Positions 17,850-26,558 of a stretch of 64,000 nt of DNA are shown piece by piece. The DNA lies in contig JALSLW010000026.1 in NCBI GenBank assembly GCA_026988155.1, positions 1 to 64,000 on the forward strand, written 5' to 3'. A program made the translations under genes and the position numbers. The notes under the pieces were generated by a model. It searched no databases. It had not been told where the DNA came from and was given only the letters and a program-made list of their open reading frames with translations. The DNA comes from Methylomonas sp. (GTDB lineage: Bacteria; Pseudomonadota; Gammaproteobacteria; Methylococcales; Methylomonadaceae). Within the stretch, counting starts at the first letter, position 1. The number at the start of each line of letters is the position of its first letter.

Positions 17850-18179
17850 CTATTTTTTCTCAGGCATATACAGGGAAGATACATTCCCTACCGGTTTCGA
17901 CGACCGTTCAGATGAAACAATCTTTGCTGTACCGCGCCTTTCAACTTGATCAATTCGAATAATTTCATGGAGAGGAATAAACGAACGCTTAACGCCTTCA
18001 AATTCAGACCTGATTTTTTCTTCACCGGGATCAATTACGATTGCACTTTTCTCACCAAAAACAAGCTCCTCAACAATTATAAAGCCATACATATCCCCCT
18101 GATAGACACTTTTGGCATAGATTTCATAAACCTCCTCTCTATTAATAAAGACAACCTTGTAAACATGTTTTTCTGACAT
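17850..18179 (-). CDS. DUF1820 family protein
   Basis: A 109-residue protein with the DUF1820 pattern: YKVVFINREEVYEIYAKSVYQGDMYGF, then FEGVKRSFIPLHEIIRIDQVERRGTAKI. This is a small beta-rich gammaproteobacterial family without an assigned function. It is convergent with sspB and divergent from ytoQ, so it is transcribed alone. Confidence 0.85.
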   Translation of the reverse strand: MSEKHVYKVVFINREEVYEIYAKSVYQGDMYGFIIVEELVFGEKSAIVIDPGEEKIRSEFEGVKRSFIPLHEIIRIDQVERRGTAKIVSSERSSKPVGNVSSLYMPEKK

Positions 18180-18236
18180 TGCGAGTTAGATCCAGTTAAA
18201 ATACCCTGTATTGTACCAATAAACACATCACATATT

Positions 18237-18680
18237 ATGTCTTATACAATTTATCTATCTGGAGAAATCCATTCTGACTGGCGTGAGAAAATCAGCTTGG
18301 GCATTGCCGAAAACCGACTGGATATAGACGTTTTAGCCCCTATTACTGATCATGACAGCAGCGACAATGTCGGCCCGGAGATTCTAGGTGAAGAAACCAA
18401 TAATTTCTGGAAAGATCATAAATCTGCCAAAATCAATGCACTGCGCACTAACAGCTATATTAGCCGGTCAGATATAGTCATTATTAAATTTGGTGATAAA
18501 TACAGGCAATGGAATGCCGCTTTTGATGCGGGCATCGCCACGGGCTTAGGAATACCTATTATTACCTTGCACAGCCCCGAATTAACCCATCCTCTTAAAG
18601 AGATCGATGCAGCTGCACTTGCTGTTACAGAAAGCCCTCAGCAAGTGATTGACATTTTAAAATATATCAGCCGGCCGTAG
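18237..18680 (+). CDS. ytoQ: YtoQ family protein (nucleoside 2-deoxyribosyltransferase-like)
   Basis: A 147-residue protein beginning MSYTIYLSGEIHSDWR and containing SRSDIVIIKFGDKYRQWNAAFDAG, both typical of YtoQ. The fold is related to nucleoside 2-deoxyribosyltransferases, but the substrate is not known. The start codon lies 58 bases from the divergent DUF1820 gene. Confidence 0.85.
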   Translation: MSYTIYLSGEIHSDWREKISLGIAENRLDIDVLAPITDHDSSDNVGPEILGEETNNFWKDHKSAKINALRTNSYISRSDIVIIKFGDKYRQWNAAFDAGIATGLGIPIITLHSPELTHPLKEIDAAALAVTESPQQVIDILKYISRP

Positions 18681-18801
18681 CTAGCGCTCTGTCAGGTTTA
18701 GTTTGATGGGTAAAACTCTAACCCGTCATCTCTAAAGTCTCTAATCGCCCCTCCCCCCATAGATGATTTCCGATTAGAGACTTCAGTAGCAACATCCTTT
18801 A

Positions 18802-18810
18802 GGGGGGGGG
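18802..18810. repeat. G9 homopolymer tract
   Basis: Nine consecutive G in an AT-rich leader about 170 bases before the AAA+ ATPase start. Such tracts can slip during replication. A C10-type tract is at about 21660-21669. No in-frame gene is controlled by it as far as I can see. Confidence 0.6.
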
Positions 18811-18979
18811 TGGATATAAATAATCCTCCATTTTTCCCAAACATACTGATAGGTGACTGAGTCAGTCGCGTCTTAAATTCAGCATTTTCCACACCGGTTG
18901 AACTATTGCAACCCATTTACACTCTTAGAAAATCAGCAAATTTATCAGTTTTGTTTACATCTGGAGATTTATTTTACCT

Positions 18980-21106
18980 ATGCCCTATTCATTCAGCTCC
19001 GCCCCGCCCGTACCTATTAAAGAAACCTCTTTATCAGCTGACGACCTATGCATCAGACAGTTAAAGCAAATCTGGTTTTGTAGGAGTCTGCTATTTTGCA
19101 ATGGAGCTAGACACCTCGCTAAAGATCGGTTTCATCAGGATGAAATCCCTGAATTACTGGGACTGGACGAAAGCGAATTTGAAGATAAAAAACCCTCTGC
19201 ACTTTATAAACTCATTAAAAAACGCGCCAAAAAACTGACAGGAATGTCTGTTATCCGTCAAGGTCCTTTATTTACAAACCTTGAACAAATCAACCATCAC
19301 TTTGGTTTAAGCAAAATAGAAACAGATATTATACTTTTTGCAACGCTTTTAGAATTAGATAGCTCCTATGGGAATTGCTATGATTTATATAGCACCTATG
19401 GCAATAGAGACTTCCATCTCTTTTTGGCACATGTTCTTAATGCAACCGCCAAACAAATTTTAGAAGCTCTGAATAAAGAAGGCGTACTCTATCAGTCTGG
19501 CCTGTTAAAATTGCATCCGGCAAGCCGTGAAGTTGATCAAAAATTCGATTTATTGAAAAGCTTCTGCCATGCACTAGACACACCGCAGCAAACCATAGAA
19601 TCTTTATTTTCTGATTTTATAATGTCAGCACCTACAGCCAACTTAACGCCCCAGCATTATAAGCATATAGAAAAAGACTATGCCCGGTTATCAAGATACC
19701 TAGAAACAATCTGCGATAAAAAAATAAAGGGGGCCAATATACTGATTTATGGGCCGCCAGGCACGGGTAAGACACAATGGGTACGCACACTGGCAGATGA
19801 TCTTAACATCAAGCTTTACGAAATAAGTGTCGAAGATGCCGAGGGAGATATTTTATCCGGCAAAGAAAGAGTAACTGCCTGTCAGCTGGCTCAAAAACTA
19901 TTAGAAAAAGGTTCACAGCAGGCTCTTTTGTTTGATGAAATTGAAGATCTATTTCAAACTGACATGTTTGCACAGTTTAGCGGGAATAGCCACAGAAATT
20001 CACATACAAACAAGGGCTGGATTAACCAGCTATTGGAAAACAATGCAGTGCCTACTTTTTGGCTATCAAATGATATAGGCAGTATGAACGATGCCTTTTT
20101 ACGGCGTTTTGACTTGATTTTTGAACTGCCCGCTCCGCCCCATTCCGTTAGAAAAAAAATGCTAAGCGAAGCGCTCAATAAAACGCCTGTCAGTGAAAAA
20201 TGGATTGACCGCATGTCTCATTTAGAGCATCTTCCTCCGGCCATAATTAACCGAGCCACCCGAGTAAATGAAATTATTGGCGAATCGGACCCTCATTTAA
20301 TTGAAAATACCCTGGAACAGATTATGGGGAGCACTCTTAAGGCAATGGGGCATCGACATAAGGCGATCAACCCCGTTACCTCAAACTTTTATGATCCGGC
20401 ATTAATCAATACCAAAGCACCATTAGAAAAGATATCTCACGGATTAAATGCCACCCGCACAGGCAGACTATGCTTTTTTGGCCCTCCTGGAACAGGCAAA
20501 AGTGCCTATGCAAAATACCTGGCCAGCTATTTGGAAATCCCGCTGATAGCAAAACGTGCCTCAGATATTATTGACTGCTACCTTGGCAATACAGAAAAAA
20601 ATATTGCTAACATGTTTGAACAGGCGACTAAAGAAAAAGCACTGCTATTGCTTGATGAAGCAGACAGTTTTTTACGTGACAGAAAAGCCAGTCGCCACAG
20701 CTGGGAAACAACCCAGGTCAATGAGCTATTAGTGCAAATGGAAAATTTTGACGGCATTTTTATCTGCTCTACCAATCTAATGAATGATTTGGATAAAGCG
20801 GCTTTAAGACGCTTTGATTTTAAACTGGAGTTTACCTATCTAAAAACCGAGCAAGCCTGGCTATTATTAAATGGTTTCTTAGCTGAAGCCGTCAACCGCT
20901 TAACTGCCACCAAACAAACACAGCTAAAAAAGCAATTGGCTAGCCTACAGCTGCTAACCCCAGGGGACTTTGCTACCATTAAAAGAAAACTCACATTATT
21001 AGACGAACTGGATAATGCTGAGCTATTCGTAAAAGAGCTGCAACAGGAAGTCAATTTTAAAAATGAAAGTTCAAAGCGTGCTATTGGATTTTCTGCGAAA
21101 TTTTAG
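18980..21106 (+). CDS. Tandem AAA+ ATPase
   Basis: A 708-residue cytoplasmic protein with a ~230-residue helical N-terminal region and two AAA+ modules. Module 1 has Walker A GPPGTGKTQ (about residue 260) and Walker B LLFDEIEDLF. Module 2 has GPPGTGKSA (about 505) and LLLLDEADSFL, plus the sensor-1 STNL and arginine finger region ALRRFDFKLEF. It resembles the ATPase central region of FtsH/Cdc48-type proteins but carries no protease domain. It stands alone between unrelated genes, so the target is unknown. Confidence 0.8.
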   Translation: MPYSFSSAPPVPIKETSLSADDLCIRQLKQIWFCRSLLFCNGARHLAKDRFHQDEIPELLGLDESEFEDKKPSALYKLIKKRAKKLTGMSVIRQGPLFTNLEQINHHFGLSKIETDIILFATLLELDSSYGNCYDLYSTYGNRDFHLFLAHVLNATAKQILEALNKEGVLYQSGLLKLHPASREVDQKFDLLKSFCHALDTPQQTIESLFSDFIMSAPTANLTPQHYKHIEKDYARLSRYLETICDKKIKGANILIYGPPGTGKTQWVRTLADDLNIKLYEISVEDAEGDILSGKERVTACQLAQKLLEKGSQQALLFDEIEDLFQTDMFAQFSGNSHRNSHTNKGWINQLLENNAVPTFWLSNDIGSMNDAFLRRFDLIFELPAPPHSVRKKMLSEALNKTPVSEKWIDRMSHLEHLPPAIINRATRVNEIIGESDPHLIENTLEQIMGSTLKAMGHRHKAINPVTSNFYDPALINTKAPLEKISHGLNATRTGRLCFFGPPGTGKSAYAKYLASYLEIPLIAKRASDIIDCYLGNTEKNIANMFEQATKEKALLLLDEADSFLRDRKASRHSWETTQVNELLVQMENFDGIFICSTNLMNDLDKAALRRFDFKLEFTYLKTEQAWLLLNGFLAEAVNRLTATKQTQLKKQLASLQLLTPGDFATIKRKLTLLDELDNAELFVKELQQEVNFKNESSKRAIGFSAKF

Positions 21107-21429
21107 AATCCGCACATTTATCCTAGCAGTCTGGCACAGTAATTTGATGGATATAATTCTAAAATTGAAAAATGCGGCCTATCCTTGTCATCTCAACGAT
21201 AGGAGAGATTTCTGTAATGGAAATGGTACAAAGGAACTGATGATTTATGCAAACTTGGGGACTTAATTTACAAGGGACATAAAGAACCGTATGAAGTGAA
21301 AGTTTCAAGTTGTCAGGTTTCACGACGTTATACCATGATTTTTTAAAAGGTCAGCTCCAAATCAGAGCATACATTTGCCCAATACCAGAAAATTAAAATA
21401 CATTACCCTCTCATTTTCCAAAAGAATCG

Positions 21430-21660
21430 TGTTTCTGTAAATAGGTTAGCCGTGGCCATTTCAGCACGATAGGCAATCATTGTTAGTATCGAAGAAATGT
21501 TTGCTTTGAGTGCTCAGTTGCTCGAACTGTTTTTTCTCAGAGAAATCTTTCACTTTAGTGTGATGGGCTGCCTGCTTGCGCTGTTCTTTGAGCATCTTGA
21601 TCTGTTCCCAGTAAAGGGACTGCTTTGAAAGCAAAAAAGTATCAAGTACTTGGTTAATGC
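21430..21660 (-). pseudogene. Decayed transposase fragment
   Basis: On the minus strand one frame reads LLSKQSLYWEQIKMLKEQRK through KDFSEKKQFEQLSTQSKHFF, then shifts frame to YRAEMATANLF. The final block resembles the YRAETAMAN motif seen in a family of bacterial transposases. There is no start codon, the length is far below a full transposase, and at least one frameshift is needed. It is therefore a remnant, and the family assignment is from memory of the motif only. Confidence 0.4.
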
Positions 21661-21849
21661 CCCCCCCCCTGATATAAACTTTTTAACTCTACTTGCCACA
21701 TTTCTTTAGTCTTTTTTATTTACCCCCCCTACCGCAACAAGTTAGTTCCATTGAAAATCATTTTATCTCGACTTAAATGCAATAAATGAGATATACATCA
21801 CAAAAAAATTGCTTTTAAGCACTGTCTTATGTATATTAAATATTGTTTT

Positions 21850-21865
21850 TGTGACGAACATCACA
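21850..21865. promoter_or_regulatory. Crp-type operator palindrome in the leader of the propeller gene
   Basis: TGTGACGAACATCACA fits TGTGA-N6-TCACA at all fixed positions and is embedded in TTTTTGTGACGAACATCACA. The same 16 bases recur at 24907-24922, about 330 bases before the PEP-CTERM gene. A Crp-family regulator is the likely ligand (inference). Confidence 0.6.
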
Positions 21866-22003
21866 AAAATATTTAGCTCAAAAAGCAAATTTGACTTTGA
21901 TAAAGCCCGCTCTTTTCAGTGAAACGAAGCTTTATTCTGGTCATTCTGCCTAATTTTCTTTTAGATTCATCCATTCATAATTTTAAAATTTAAGGAGGAA
22001 TAC

Positions 22004-22057
22004 GTGATCAGCTGTTTAAGCAGTACTGGTAAGCAGCTTCTTAAATCTGTGGATTAA
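22004..22057 (+). CDS. Possible 17-residue leader peptide
   Basis: A perfect AAGGAGG is followed five bases later by GTG and an open frame of 17 codons, MISCLSSTGKQLLKSVD, ending in TAA. Part of the coding stretch (TTAAG-AGTACTG, CTTCT-AATCTGT) is also present in the paralogous leader near 25108-25145, but there it lacks the ribosome site. It may therefore be conserved as DNA or RNA rather than as peptide. Low confidence as a gene. Confidence 0.25.
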   Translation: MISCLSSTGKQLLKSVD

Positions 22058-22272
22058 CAAGGGTTCAAATTAATTGTAAGTTTAAATTGCTTTTTATTAA
22101 GATTATTCCGATTAAGTCCAATTATTCAGCCAATCACTGGGCACTTGATTATTAAGGGTATCAATGAAACTTTAAAGCATGTGCGAAATAAACTTCATAA
22201 CAATTCATATAGCTCTGACCATATACAGTTTAAATGTATTCCAAAATTATTTTTATAACCGAGGTAAGTAAT

Positions 22273-22668
22273 ATGAAAGATCATAAGAAATTCCCGTTTA
22301 GCAAAGCTATTCCCACTCTGAGTTTAGCGTTATCCATATCAGTTTTATTTACACCTCAAGTTGGCTTCACTGCCTCAACTGATAGAGTCCATGCATTCTA
22401 TGCAGATGAGCACAATACCGCCCCATCTAGTCCTACAGGCAATAGAGTAATAGAGATAGATATTGAGAATATGAGTCTGGTCAATACCTTAGATGTGCCG
22501 GGCATTACAAATCATCATTCAGATAATGGCTATTACAGTAAGCTTTATGCAGTTCCAAAAGGGTCTGGTTATGTCAATGTTGTAGATCTGCGCAAAGATG
22601 CGTATGGAACAACATCTATGAAGCTTGTCCAACAGATTGACCTTATCCATTGTCAATGGCCAAAATAA
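22273..22668 (+). pseudogene. Secreted propeller protein, N-terminal part (frameshifted)
   Basis: The 5-prime part of a gene continued in another frame at 22650-24476. The start at 22273 (MKDHKKFPFSK) is chosen over 22234 because GAGG lies 7-9 bases upstream, exactly as in the paralogous leader at 25242. A signal peptide is evident (LSLALSISVLFTPQVGFTAST). The following residues read like the first strands of a seven-bladed propeller (RVIEIDIENMSLVNTLDVPG). The frame breaks between about 22640 and 22656. This could be a real mutation, a sequencing error or a programmed shift. Confidence 0.6.
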
Positions 22669-24476
22669 TTGAGCCAGTTTTGGCCATCCATAAGCCACGT
22701 TCTGGCGATGCATATAACGAAAAGTTTGACGTGATACTTATGGCTGCTCGAAACCGCCCAATGGGTTCGTTCATAAATGTTAAAACTGATAAGGTTGTAG
22801 GCACAATTGGTGAGAATGTTGATTGTGAATTAACTGACGGTACTTATTTGCTAGACCATGCCGATGCCAACACAATTTCTGGTGCCACAAAATATCAATG
22901 TGAGCATTCAGATTATGGCGGAGACCAAATTAGCGGCCACCCTTATTGGTTGACACCTGATTATGCAGCCATAGTTGATCGTACCAATCGCCAGATATCA
23001 GTCTATTATGTTTGGGAAGAAAATGACCAGCTTAAAAGTAGGCTGGTAAATCACCTTAAGACTCGTACCTCTGTCCATCAGATAATTCCTCGTGATAGAA
23101 CTTCACTACCATACAATAAACAAGCTGATTTCTATGCAGTTGAAGAAGGAAATCGCGGAGGATATGATACCTATGGAATACCTAATGCCCTAATTAAAAT
23201 GAAGCTAACCCCAGAAGGCCTAGAACTTATCAGCCGTATTGATTTAGCACGTAGCAAGGGAAGAAGCTCTTATGTTGCAAACACAATTTCTAGGAAATGT
23301 GTTGAAATTAACCGTTTTTATGGTGAAGAGTCAGGATACCCGGCCTGGGTTAGACGCGGAAAGTATAAGAACCTGTTTTGGTGGGCAAATTTAACACCTT
23401 ATAAAAATCAGGATTCAAACGTTGAGTTTCCTGTTGAATGTCTAAGCGCTAAAGTAAGTGGTGGCCACAATGCAGATTTTGCACCAGATAATAAACGCTT
23501 GTATGTAGGTTCTGACCGTGGATATATGCATATCATCAATGACGATCGCTGGAAGATAGAAAATACTGTTAATACAGGTGGAATTTCATATGGAAGTAAA
23601 AGTGTTACGGCAGGCTCAGGGCATACATGTTTTGCAGCTGATAGAGGATTAGCGATAGTCACAAATCATACTGCTAAGTACAACACAATTATAGACCTGA
23701 CAACTCAAAGAAAAATCAAAAATGTGAAACTGCCTTTCGCGAATGAAGGAATCTTTAATGCCAACCAGTCACATACCTGTTATGTAGATGATGCTCAGGA
23801 CTACTATTACAACTTTTGGACGGATGGCGGGGTTTTTTATAAAATTGATCTTTATGACCTAACGTTAGCAGATTCTTTATATACAGGCGGAATCCCGATT
23901 CAGGGAAGCTATATCTCTTTAAGTAATATTCAAACTGTAGATCCAGCAGAACCATTAGTCGAGAATAAAGACACAGCATCATCTGCAGGTGAAGAAATTA
24001 CGATTGATGTGCTTGCAAATGATACGGGGGTTGATCTTAGCATTGGTTTGTATGATACCCCTAATAACGGTACCGCAGCTGTTTCAAACGGAATGCTGGT
24101 ATATACGCCAAATGCAGGATTTACTGGAACAGAAGATTTCTGGTATGAAATTAGAGACCCATCTGGCCAAACAGCCTGGGGCAATGTTGTTGTGACAGTA
24201 GACAGTGGTGGAGCAGCCACTTTAGTCGCCAATAATGATATTGCAGAAGTGTCAAAATACGGCACAGTTACAATTGATGTGTTGGCCAATGATGAAGGAA
24301 CAGATATAAGGCTAGCCTATCTGGATGATACCTTGACTGGCAGTGCCAAAATAGTAAATAACAAGATTGAGTATACAGCGGATGACCAAGCCACTGATGA
24401 CCTTGAATTATGGTACGGCATTTTAGACTCAAATGGAAATGAAGAGTGGGCTAAAGTTACTATTACTATCCACTAA
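22650..24476 (+). CDS. Secreted propeller protein with two C-terminal Ig/cadherin-like domains (frameshifted from 22273)
   Basis: This 608-residue frame continues the protein begun at 22273. Its own first codon is a TTG without a ribosome site, so independent translation is unlikely. Residues 1-430 look like a beta-propeller of the YVTN/lactonase kind (HNADFAPDNKRLYVGSDRG, GHTCFAADRGLAIV), with several paired Cys. Residues about 445-525 and 530-608 are two domains of the VDVLANDTG...YTPNAGFTGTEDFWYEI type seen in cadherin-like surface proteins. An extracellular or surface role is likely; the ligand is unknown. The promoter region carries a Crp-type palindrome. Confidence 0.65.
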   Translation: MSMAKIIEPVLAIHKPRSGDAYNEKFDVILMAARNRPMGSFINVKTDKVVGTIGENVDCELTDGTYLLDHADANTISGATKYQCEHSDYGGDQISGHPYWLTPDYAAIVDRTNRQISVYYVWEENDQLKSRLVNHLKTRTSVHQIIPRDRTSLPYNKQADFYAVEEGNRGGYDTYGIPNALIKMKLTPEGLELISRIDLARSKGRSSYVANTISRKCVEINRFYGEESGYPAWVRRGKYKNLFWWANLTPYKNQDSNVEFPVECLSAKVSGGHNADFAPDNKRLYVGSDRGYMHIINDDRWKIENTVNTGGISYGSKSVTAGSGHTCFAADRGLAIVTNHTAKYNTIIDLTTQRKIKNVKLPFANEGIFNANQSHTCYVDDAQDYYYNFWTDGGVFYKIDLYDLTLADSLYTGGIPIQGSYISLSNIQTVDPAEPLVENKDTASSAGEEITIDVLANDTGVDLSIGLYDTPNNGTAAVSNGMLVYTPNAGFTGTEDFWYEIRDPSGQTAWGNVVVTVDSGGAATLVANNDIAEVSKYGTVTIDVLANDEGTDIRLAYLDDTLTGSAKIVNNKIEYTADDQATDDLELWYGILDSNGNEEWAKVTITIH

Positions 24477-24660
24477 AATGTAGCCGCTCAGATCTGACAG
24501 TTACCCGTTAGTATCTGTCAGATTATATTATGGGATCGCGCACGGGATAACTTGAGCAAATGTCGTAGAGTTTTTGAGTATATTTAAGACTTAGAAATAG
24601 TTACATAGCTGATTATGAAACTATTTCTACAGTGCAAAATACGTACAAAAAAAAAAGTCA

Positions 24661-24685
24661 GTTGTTCAAGTTATTACGTGCACGT
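24661..24685 (+). mobile_element. Solo IS end
   Basis: 22 of 25 bases match the IS end at 96-120, in the same orientation, including the CGTGCACG core. No transposase frame runs into it, so this is either a remnant or an IS-derived short element. Confidence 0.45.
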
Positions 24686-24906
24686 ACATTAGTTAGTTTT
24701 TTCCACCCGACAACCAGTTTTCCCTGCACCTATTGCACAGCCACACCTATACAGCCAAGAATAAATGTTAGACTAAATTAGCTCATATTCTGAGGCAGGG
24801 CTACTCTGTGCTCGATCATAAATAAATATTCTGCTCTACGTTAACATGATAAATATCAAAAACACTTGCCTTTAAAACCCTCTTTATGTATATTTAATAT
24901 TGTTTT

Positions 24907-24922
24907 TGTGACGAACATCACA
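24907..24922. promoter_or_regulatory. Crp-type operator palindrome in the leader of the PEP-CTERM gene
   Basis: TGTGACGAACATCACA, identical to the site at 21850-21865 and with the same upstream flank (TATTGTTTT). It is 320 bases before the start codon at 25242. The long distance suggests a long leader or a promoter well upstream. Confidence 0.6.
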
Positions 24923-25241
24923 AAAACTACATAAAAAAAGGAAAATTACCCTTGACAAACCTTAGCTTTCTTTTTTAGGTAACTGTATTACGGTTATTTA
25001 ATCTACCTTTACTTAAAGTAATAGGATTTTTCAAGCTCTTGCATTCATCCTCCTATTTTTTCTTTAAAGTTTAATAAGCAATAAATAAGTATATTTAACA
25101 ATAGCTTAAGAAGTACTGTTTAGCTACCTTCTGAATCTGTTTGTGCATGTGAGCAATTAATCACGAAACAATTCATTTGGCACTCTAACCACCTATAGCT
25201 TAAACCCATTTCAAAAAATTTTTATAGACGAGGTAAATATT

Positions 25242-26084
25242 ATGAAGTCCCTTAGCACCCCACTCTTTAGCGATACCATTTCCAAACCGAAATCGGCATT
25301 ATCCATATCAGTTTCATTTACACCTCAAGCCGGGGTTTCCGGCTCAAGCGATAACGCTCATACATTATTTTCAAATAGACGATATAAATCTAAAATGGCA
25401 AATAAAAAATCATTTTCATTTCATTTAAACCATACTGTTTGGCTGCCAATCTGGGCACTGCTAATTTTTTTTAGCGGGCCATCCTTTGCATCAATTACCT
25501 ATCTAAGTGACAATAGACAAGATATGTCTGCAGGTGCCGAAGGTGATGGTCAGGGGTATTATCACAACACCTACACGCCAGATGCTCCTTTCGCTTACTT
25601 TGCACACCAACAATCAAGCTTAACCCCTACTGAATTTTCAGCTCACGGCACTGGCCACCAATATTCAGATTACGGCTATTCGCTCAGCGAATCCGTATTT
25701 GATATCACATTCAACCTAGCTAGCCAAAATAGGATAAACCTTACAAGCACCCTGAGCGGCCTTGGAGAATATGTGCCTTCTGCATCTATATCTCTTTACC
25801 GCGGTTTAGATATAGACCCTGACAACCTTCTATTTAGCGAATCTTTATCTTACTCTGATTCAGAGTATGGCTATGGCTACTCTGTATCACCAACTTTAGA
25901 GTCTATATTAACGGCAGGAAATTATCGCATTATTGCTAAAGCCGATGGTGGCAGTTATGTACAGTCTGACTCAAGTTACACAGTTAATGCTGAGTTCACA
26001 ACAGTAGTTCCTGCTCCAACAGCCTTGTTGCTATTAGGATCAGGTCTTTTCTCTTTAATTAGCGTAAGGAAACGTAAAGCCTAA
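25242..26084 (+). CDS. PEP-CTERM-type exported protein with a chimeric N-terminus
   Basis: The C-terminus VPAPTALLLLGSGLFSLISVRKRKA is a VPxP motif, hydrophobic helix and basic tail, the exosortase sorting signal of PEP-CTERM proteins. The first ~50 residues (ALSISVSFTPQAGVSGSS) copy the signal region of the propeller gene at 22273, including its leader and ribosome site. A second complete signal peptide starts at Met 52 (MANKKSFSFH, base 25395). So the gene looks like an exported protein placed behind a duplicated 5-prime end. The middle is Ser/Tyr/Gly-rich beta sequence with no recognised enzyme motif. A hairpin terminator follows. Confidence 0.75.
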   Translation: MKSLSTPLFSDTISKPKSALSISVSFTPQAGVSGSSDNAHTLFSNRRYKSKMANKKSFSFHLNHTVWLPIWALLIFFSGPSFASITYLSDNRQDMSAGAEGDGQGYYHNTYTPDAPFAYFAHQQSSLTPTEFSAHGTGHQYSDYGYSLSESVFDITFNLASQNRINLTSTLSGLGEYVPSASISLYRGLDIDPDNLLFSESLSYSDSEYGYGYSVSPTLESILTAGNYRIIAKADGGSYVQSDSSYTVNAEFTTVVPAPTALLLLGSGLFSLISVRKRKA

Positions 26085-26096
26085 AATTATGCCAGA

Positions 26097-26140
26097 TAAT
26101 TAGTGGGTGTAAAGTAATGAGGTTTACACTCACTAATTTT
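26097..26140 (+). terminator. Intrinsic terminator after the PEP-CTERM gene
   Basis: A 15-base stem (ATTAGTGGGTGTAAA with TTTACACTCACTAAT, one G-T mismatch) encloses a short loop and is followed by TTTTCTTCTTTTCTT. It begins about 13 bases after the stop codon. Confidence 0.75.
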
Positions 26141-26302
26141 CTTCTTTTCTTATTACTACCAAGGAGTTTTACATAGCAATTCACATAAAAATCAATAAAA
26201 GAAAACCTCGCTCACATTTCTAATATTTTGCTGAAACTAGCTCTTTTCAGGTTACTCTACAAGAGCGTATGATCATTATTAATTTAAAAAAAGGAGACAC
26301 TC

Positions 26303-26554
26303 ATGATTACCAGCCCATCATCAAGCGCACTCAATCTGATTAATAGCGCTCAGTATAAAGCTGCCGATGCAGCCCATACCATTGCAACATTGCCAGTTGC
26401 CAAAGACGAAGTTGGAAGTACAAATTTTAATTCCAAAGATATACTTAAACCCATTTTAAGCCTGAAAGAAGCTGAACTGGAATCATCTGCCGCCGTTAAA
26501 ATTTTAGAAACTGAAAAAGAAACCACAGGATCCCTTTTTGATGCTATGGTGTAA
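26303..26554 (+). CDS. Small hypothetical protein
   Basis: An 83-residue, mostly helical soluble protein with a strong ribosome site (AAGGAGACACTC before ATG), so it is very likely expressed. The start (SSSALNLINSAQY) and end (ESSAAVKILETEKETTGSLFDAMV) vaguely resemble the two helical ends of flagellar rod/hook-type proteins, but I do not claim homology. It is convergent with the radical SAM gene, whose stop is only five bases away. Confidence 0.7.
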   Translation: MITSPSSSALNLINSAQYKAADAAHTIATLPVAKDEVGSTNFNSKDILKPILSLKEAELESSAAVKILETEKETTGSLFDAMV

Positions 26555-26558
26555 CCCC

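Larger units (their letters stand above)
21107..22272. other. 1.2-kb intergenic region with element debris and a long leader
   Basis: No intact gene. It holds a degenerate half of the 11986-type inverted repeat (about 21184), a decayed transposase on the minus strand (about 21430-21660), a C-tract, the Crp-type palindrome at 21850-21865, a small ORF with a perfect ribosome site (22004-22057), and the leader of the secreted propeller gene. Confidence 0.6.
24477..25241. other. 0.75-kb intergenic region duplicated from the preceding leader
   Basis: No gene seen. It holds a hairpin after the propeller gene (ATCTGACAG/CTGTCAGAT, 24490-24520), a second hairpin (AGAAATAGTT/AACTATTTCT, about 24593-24628), a solo IS-like end (24661-24685), and the paralogous leader with its Crp-type palindrome. 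Confidence 0.6.

Noticed and set aside
18698-18916. 72-residue minus-strand ORF between ytoQ and the AAA+ gene
   Set aside because: No ribosome site and the frame depends on the G9 tract; sequence looks like random intergenic DNA.
21063-21266. 67-residue plus-strand ORF after the AAA+ gene
   Set aside because: Starts inside the AAA+ gene in another frame and has no recognisable protein character.
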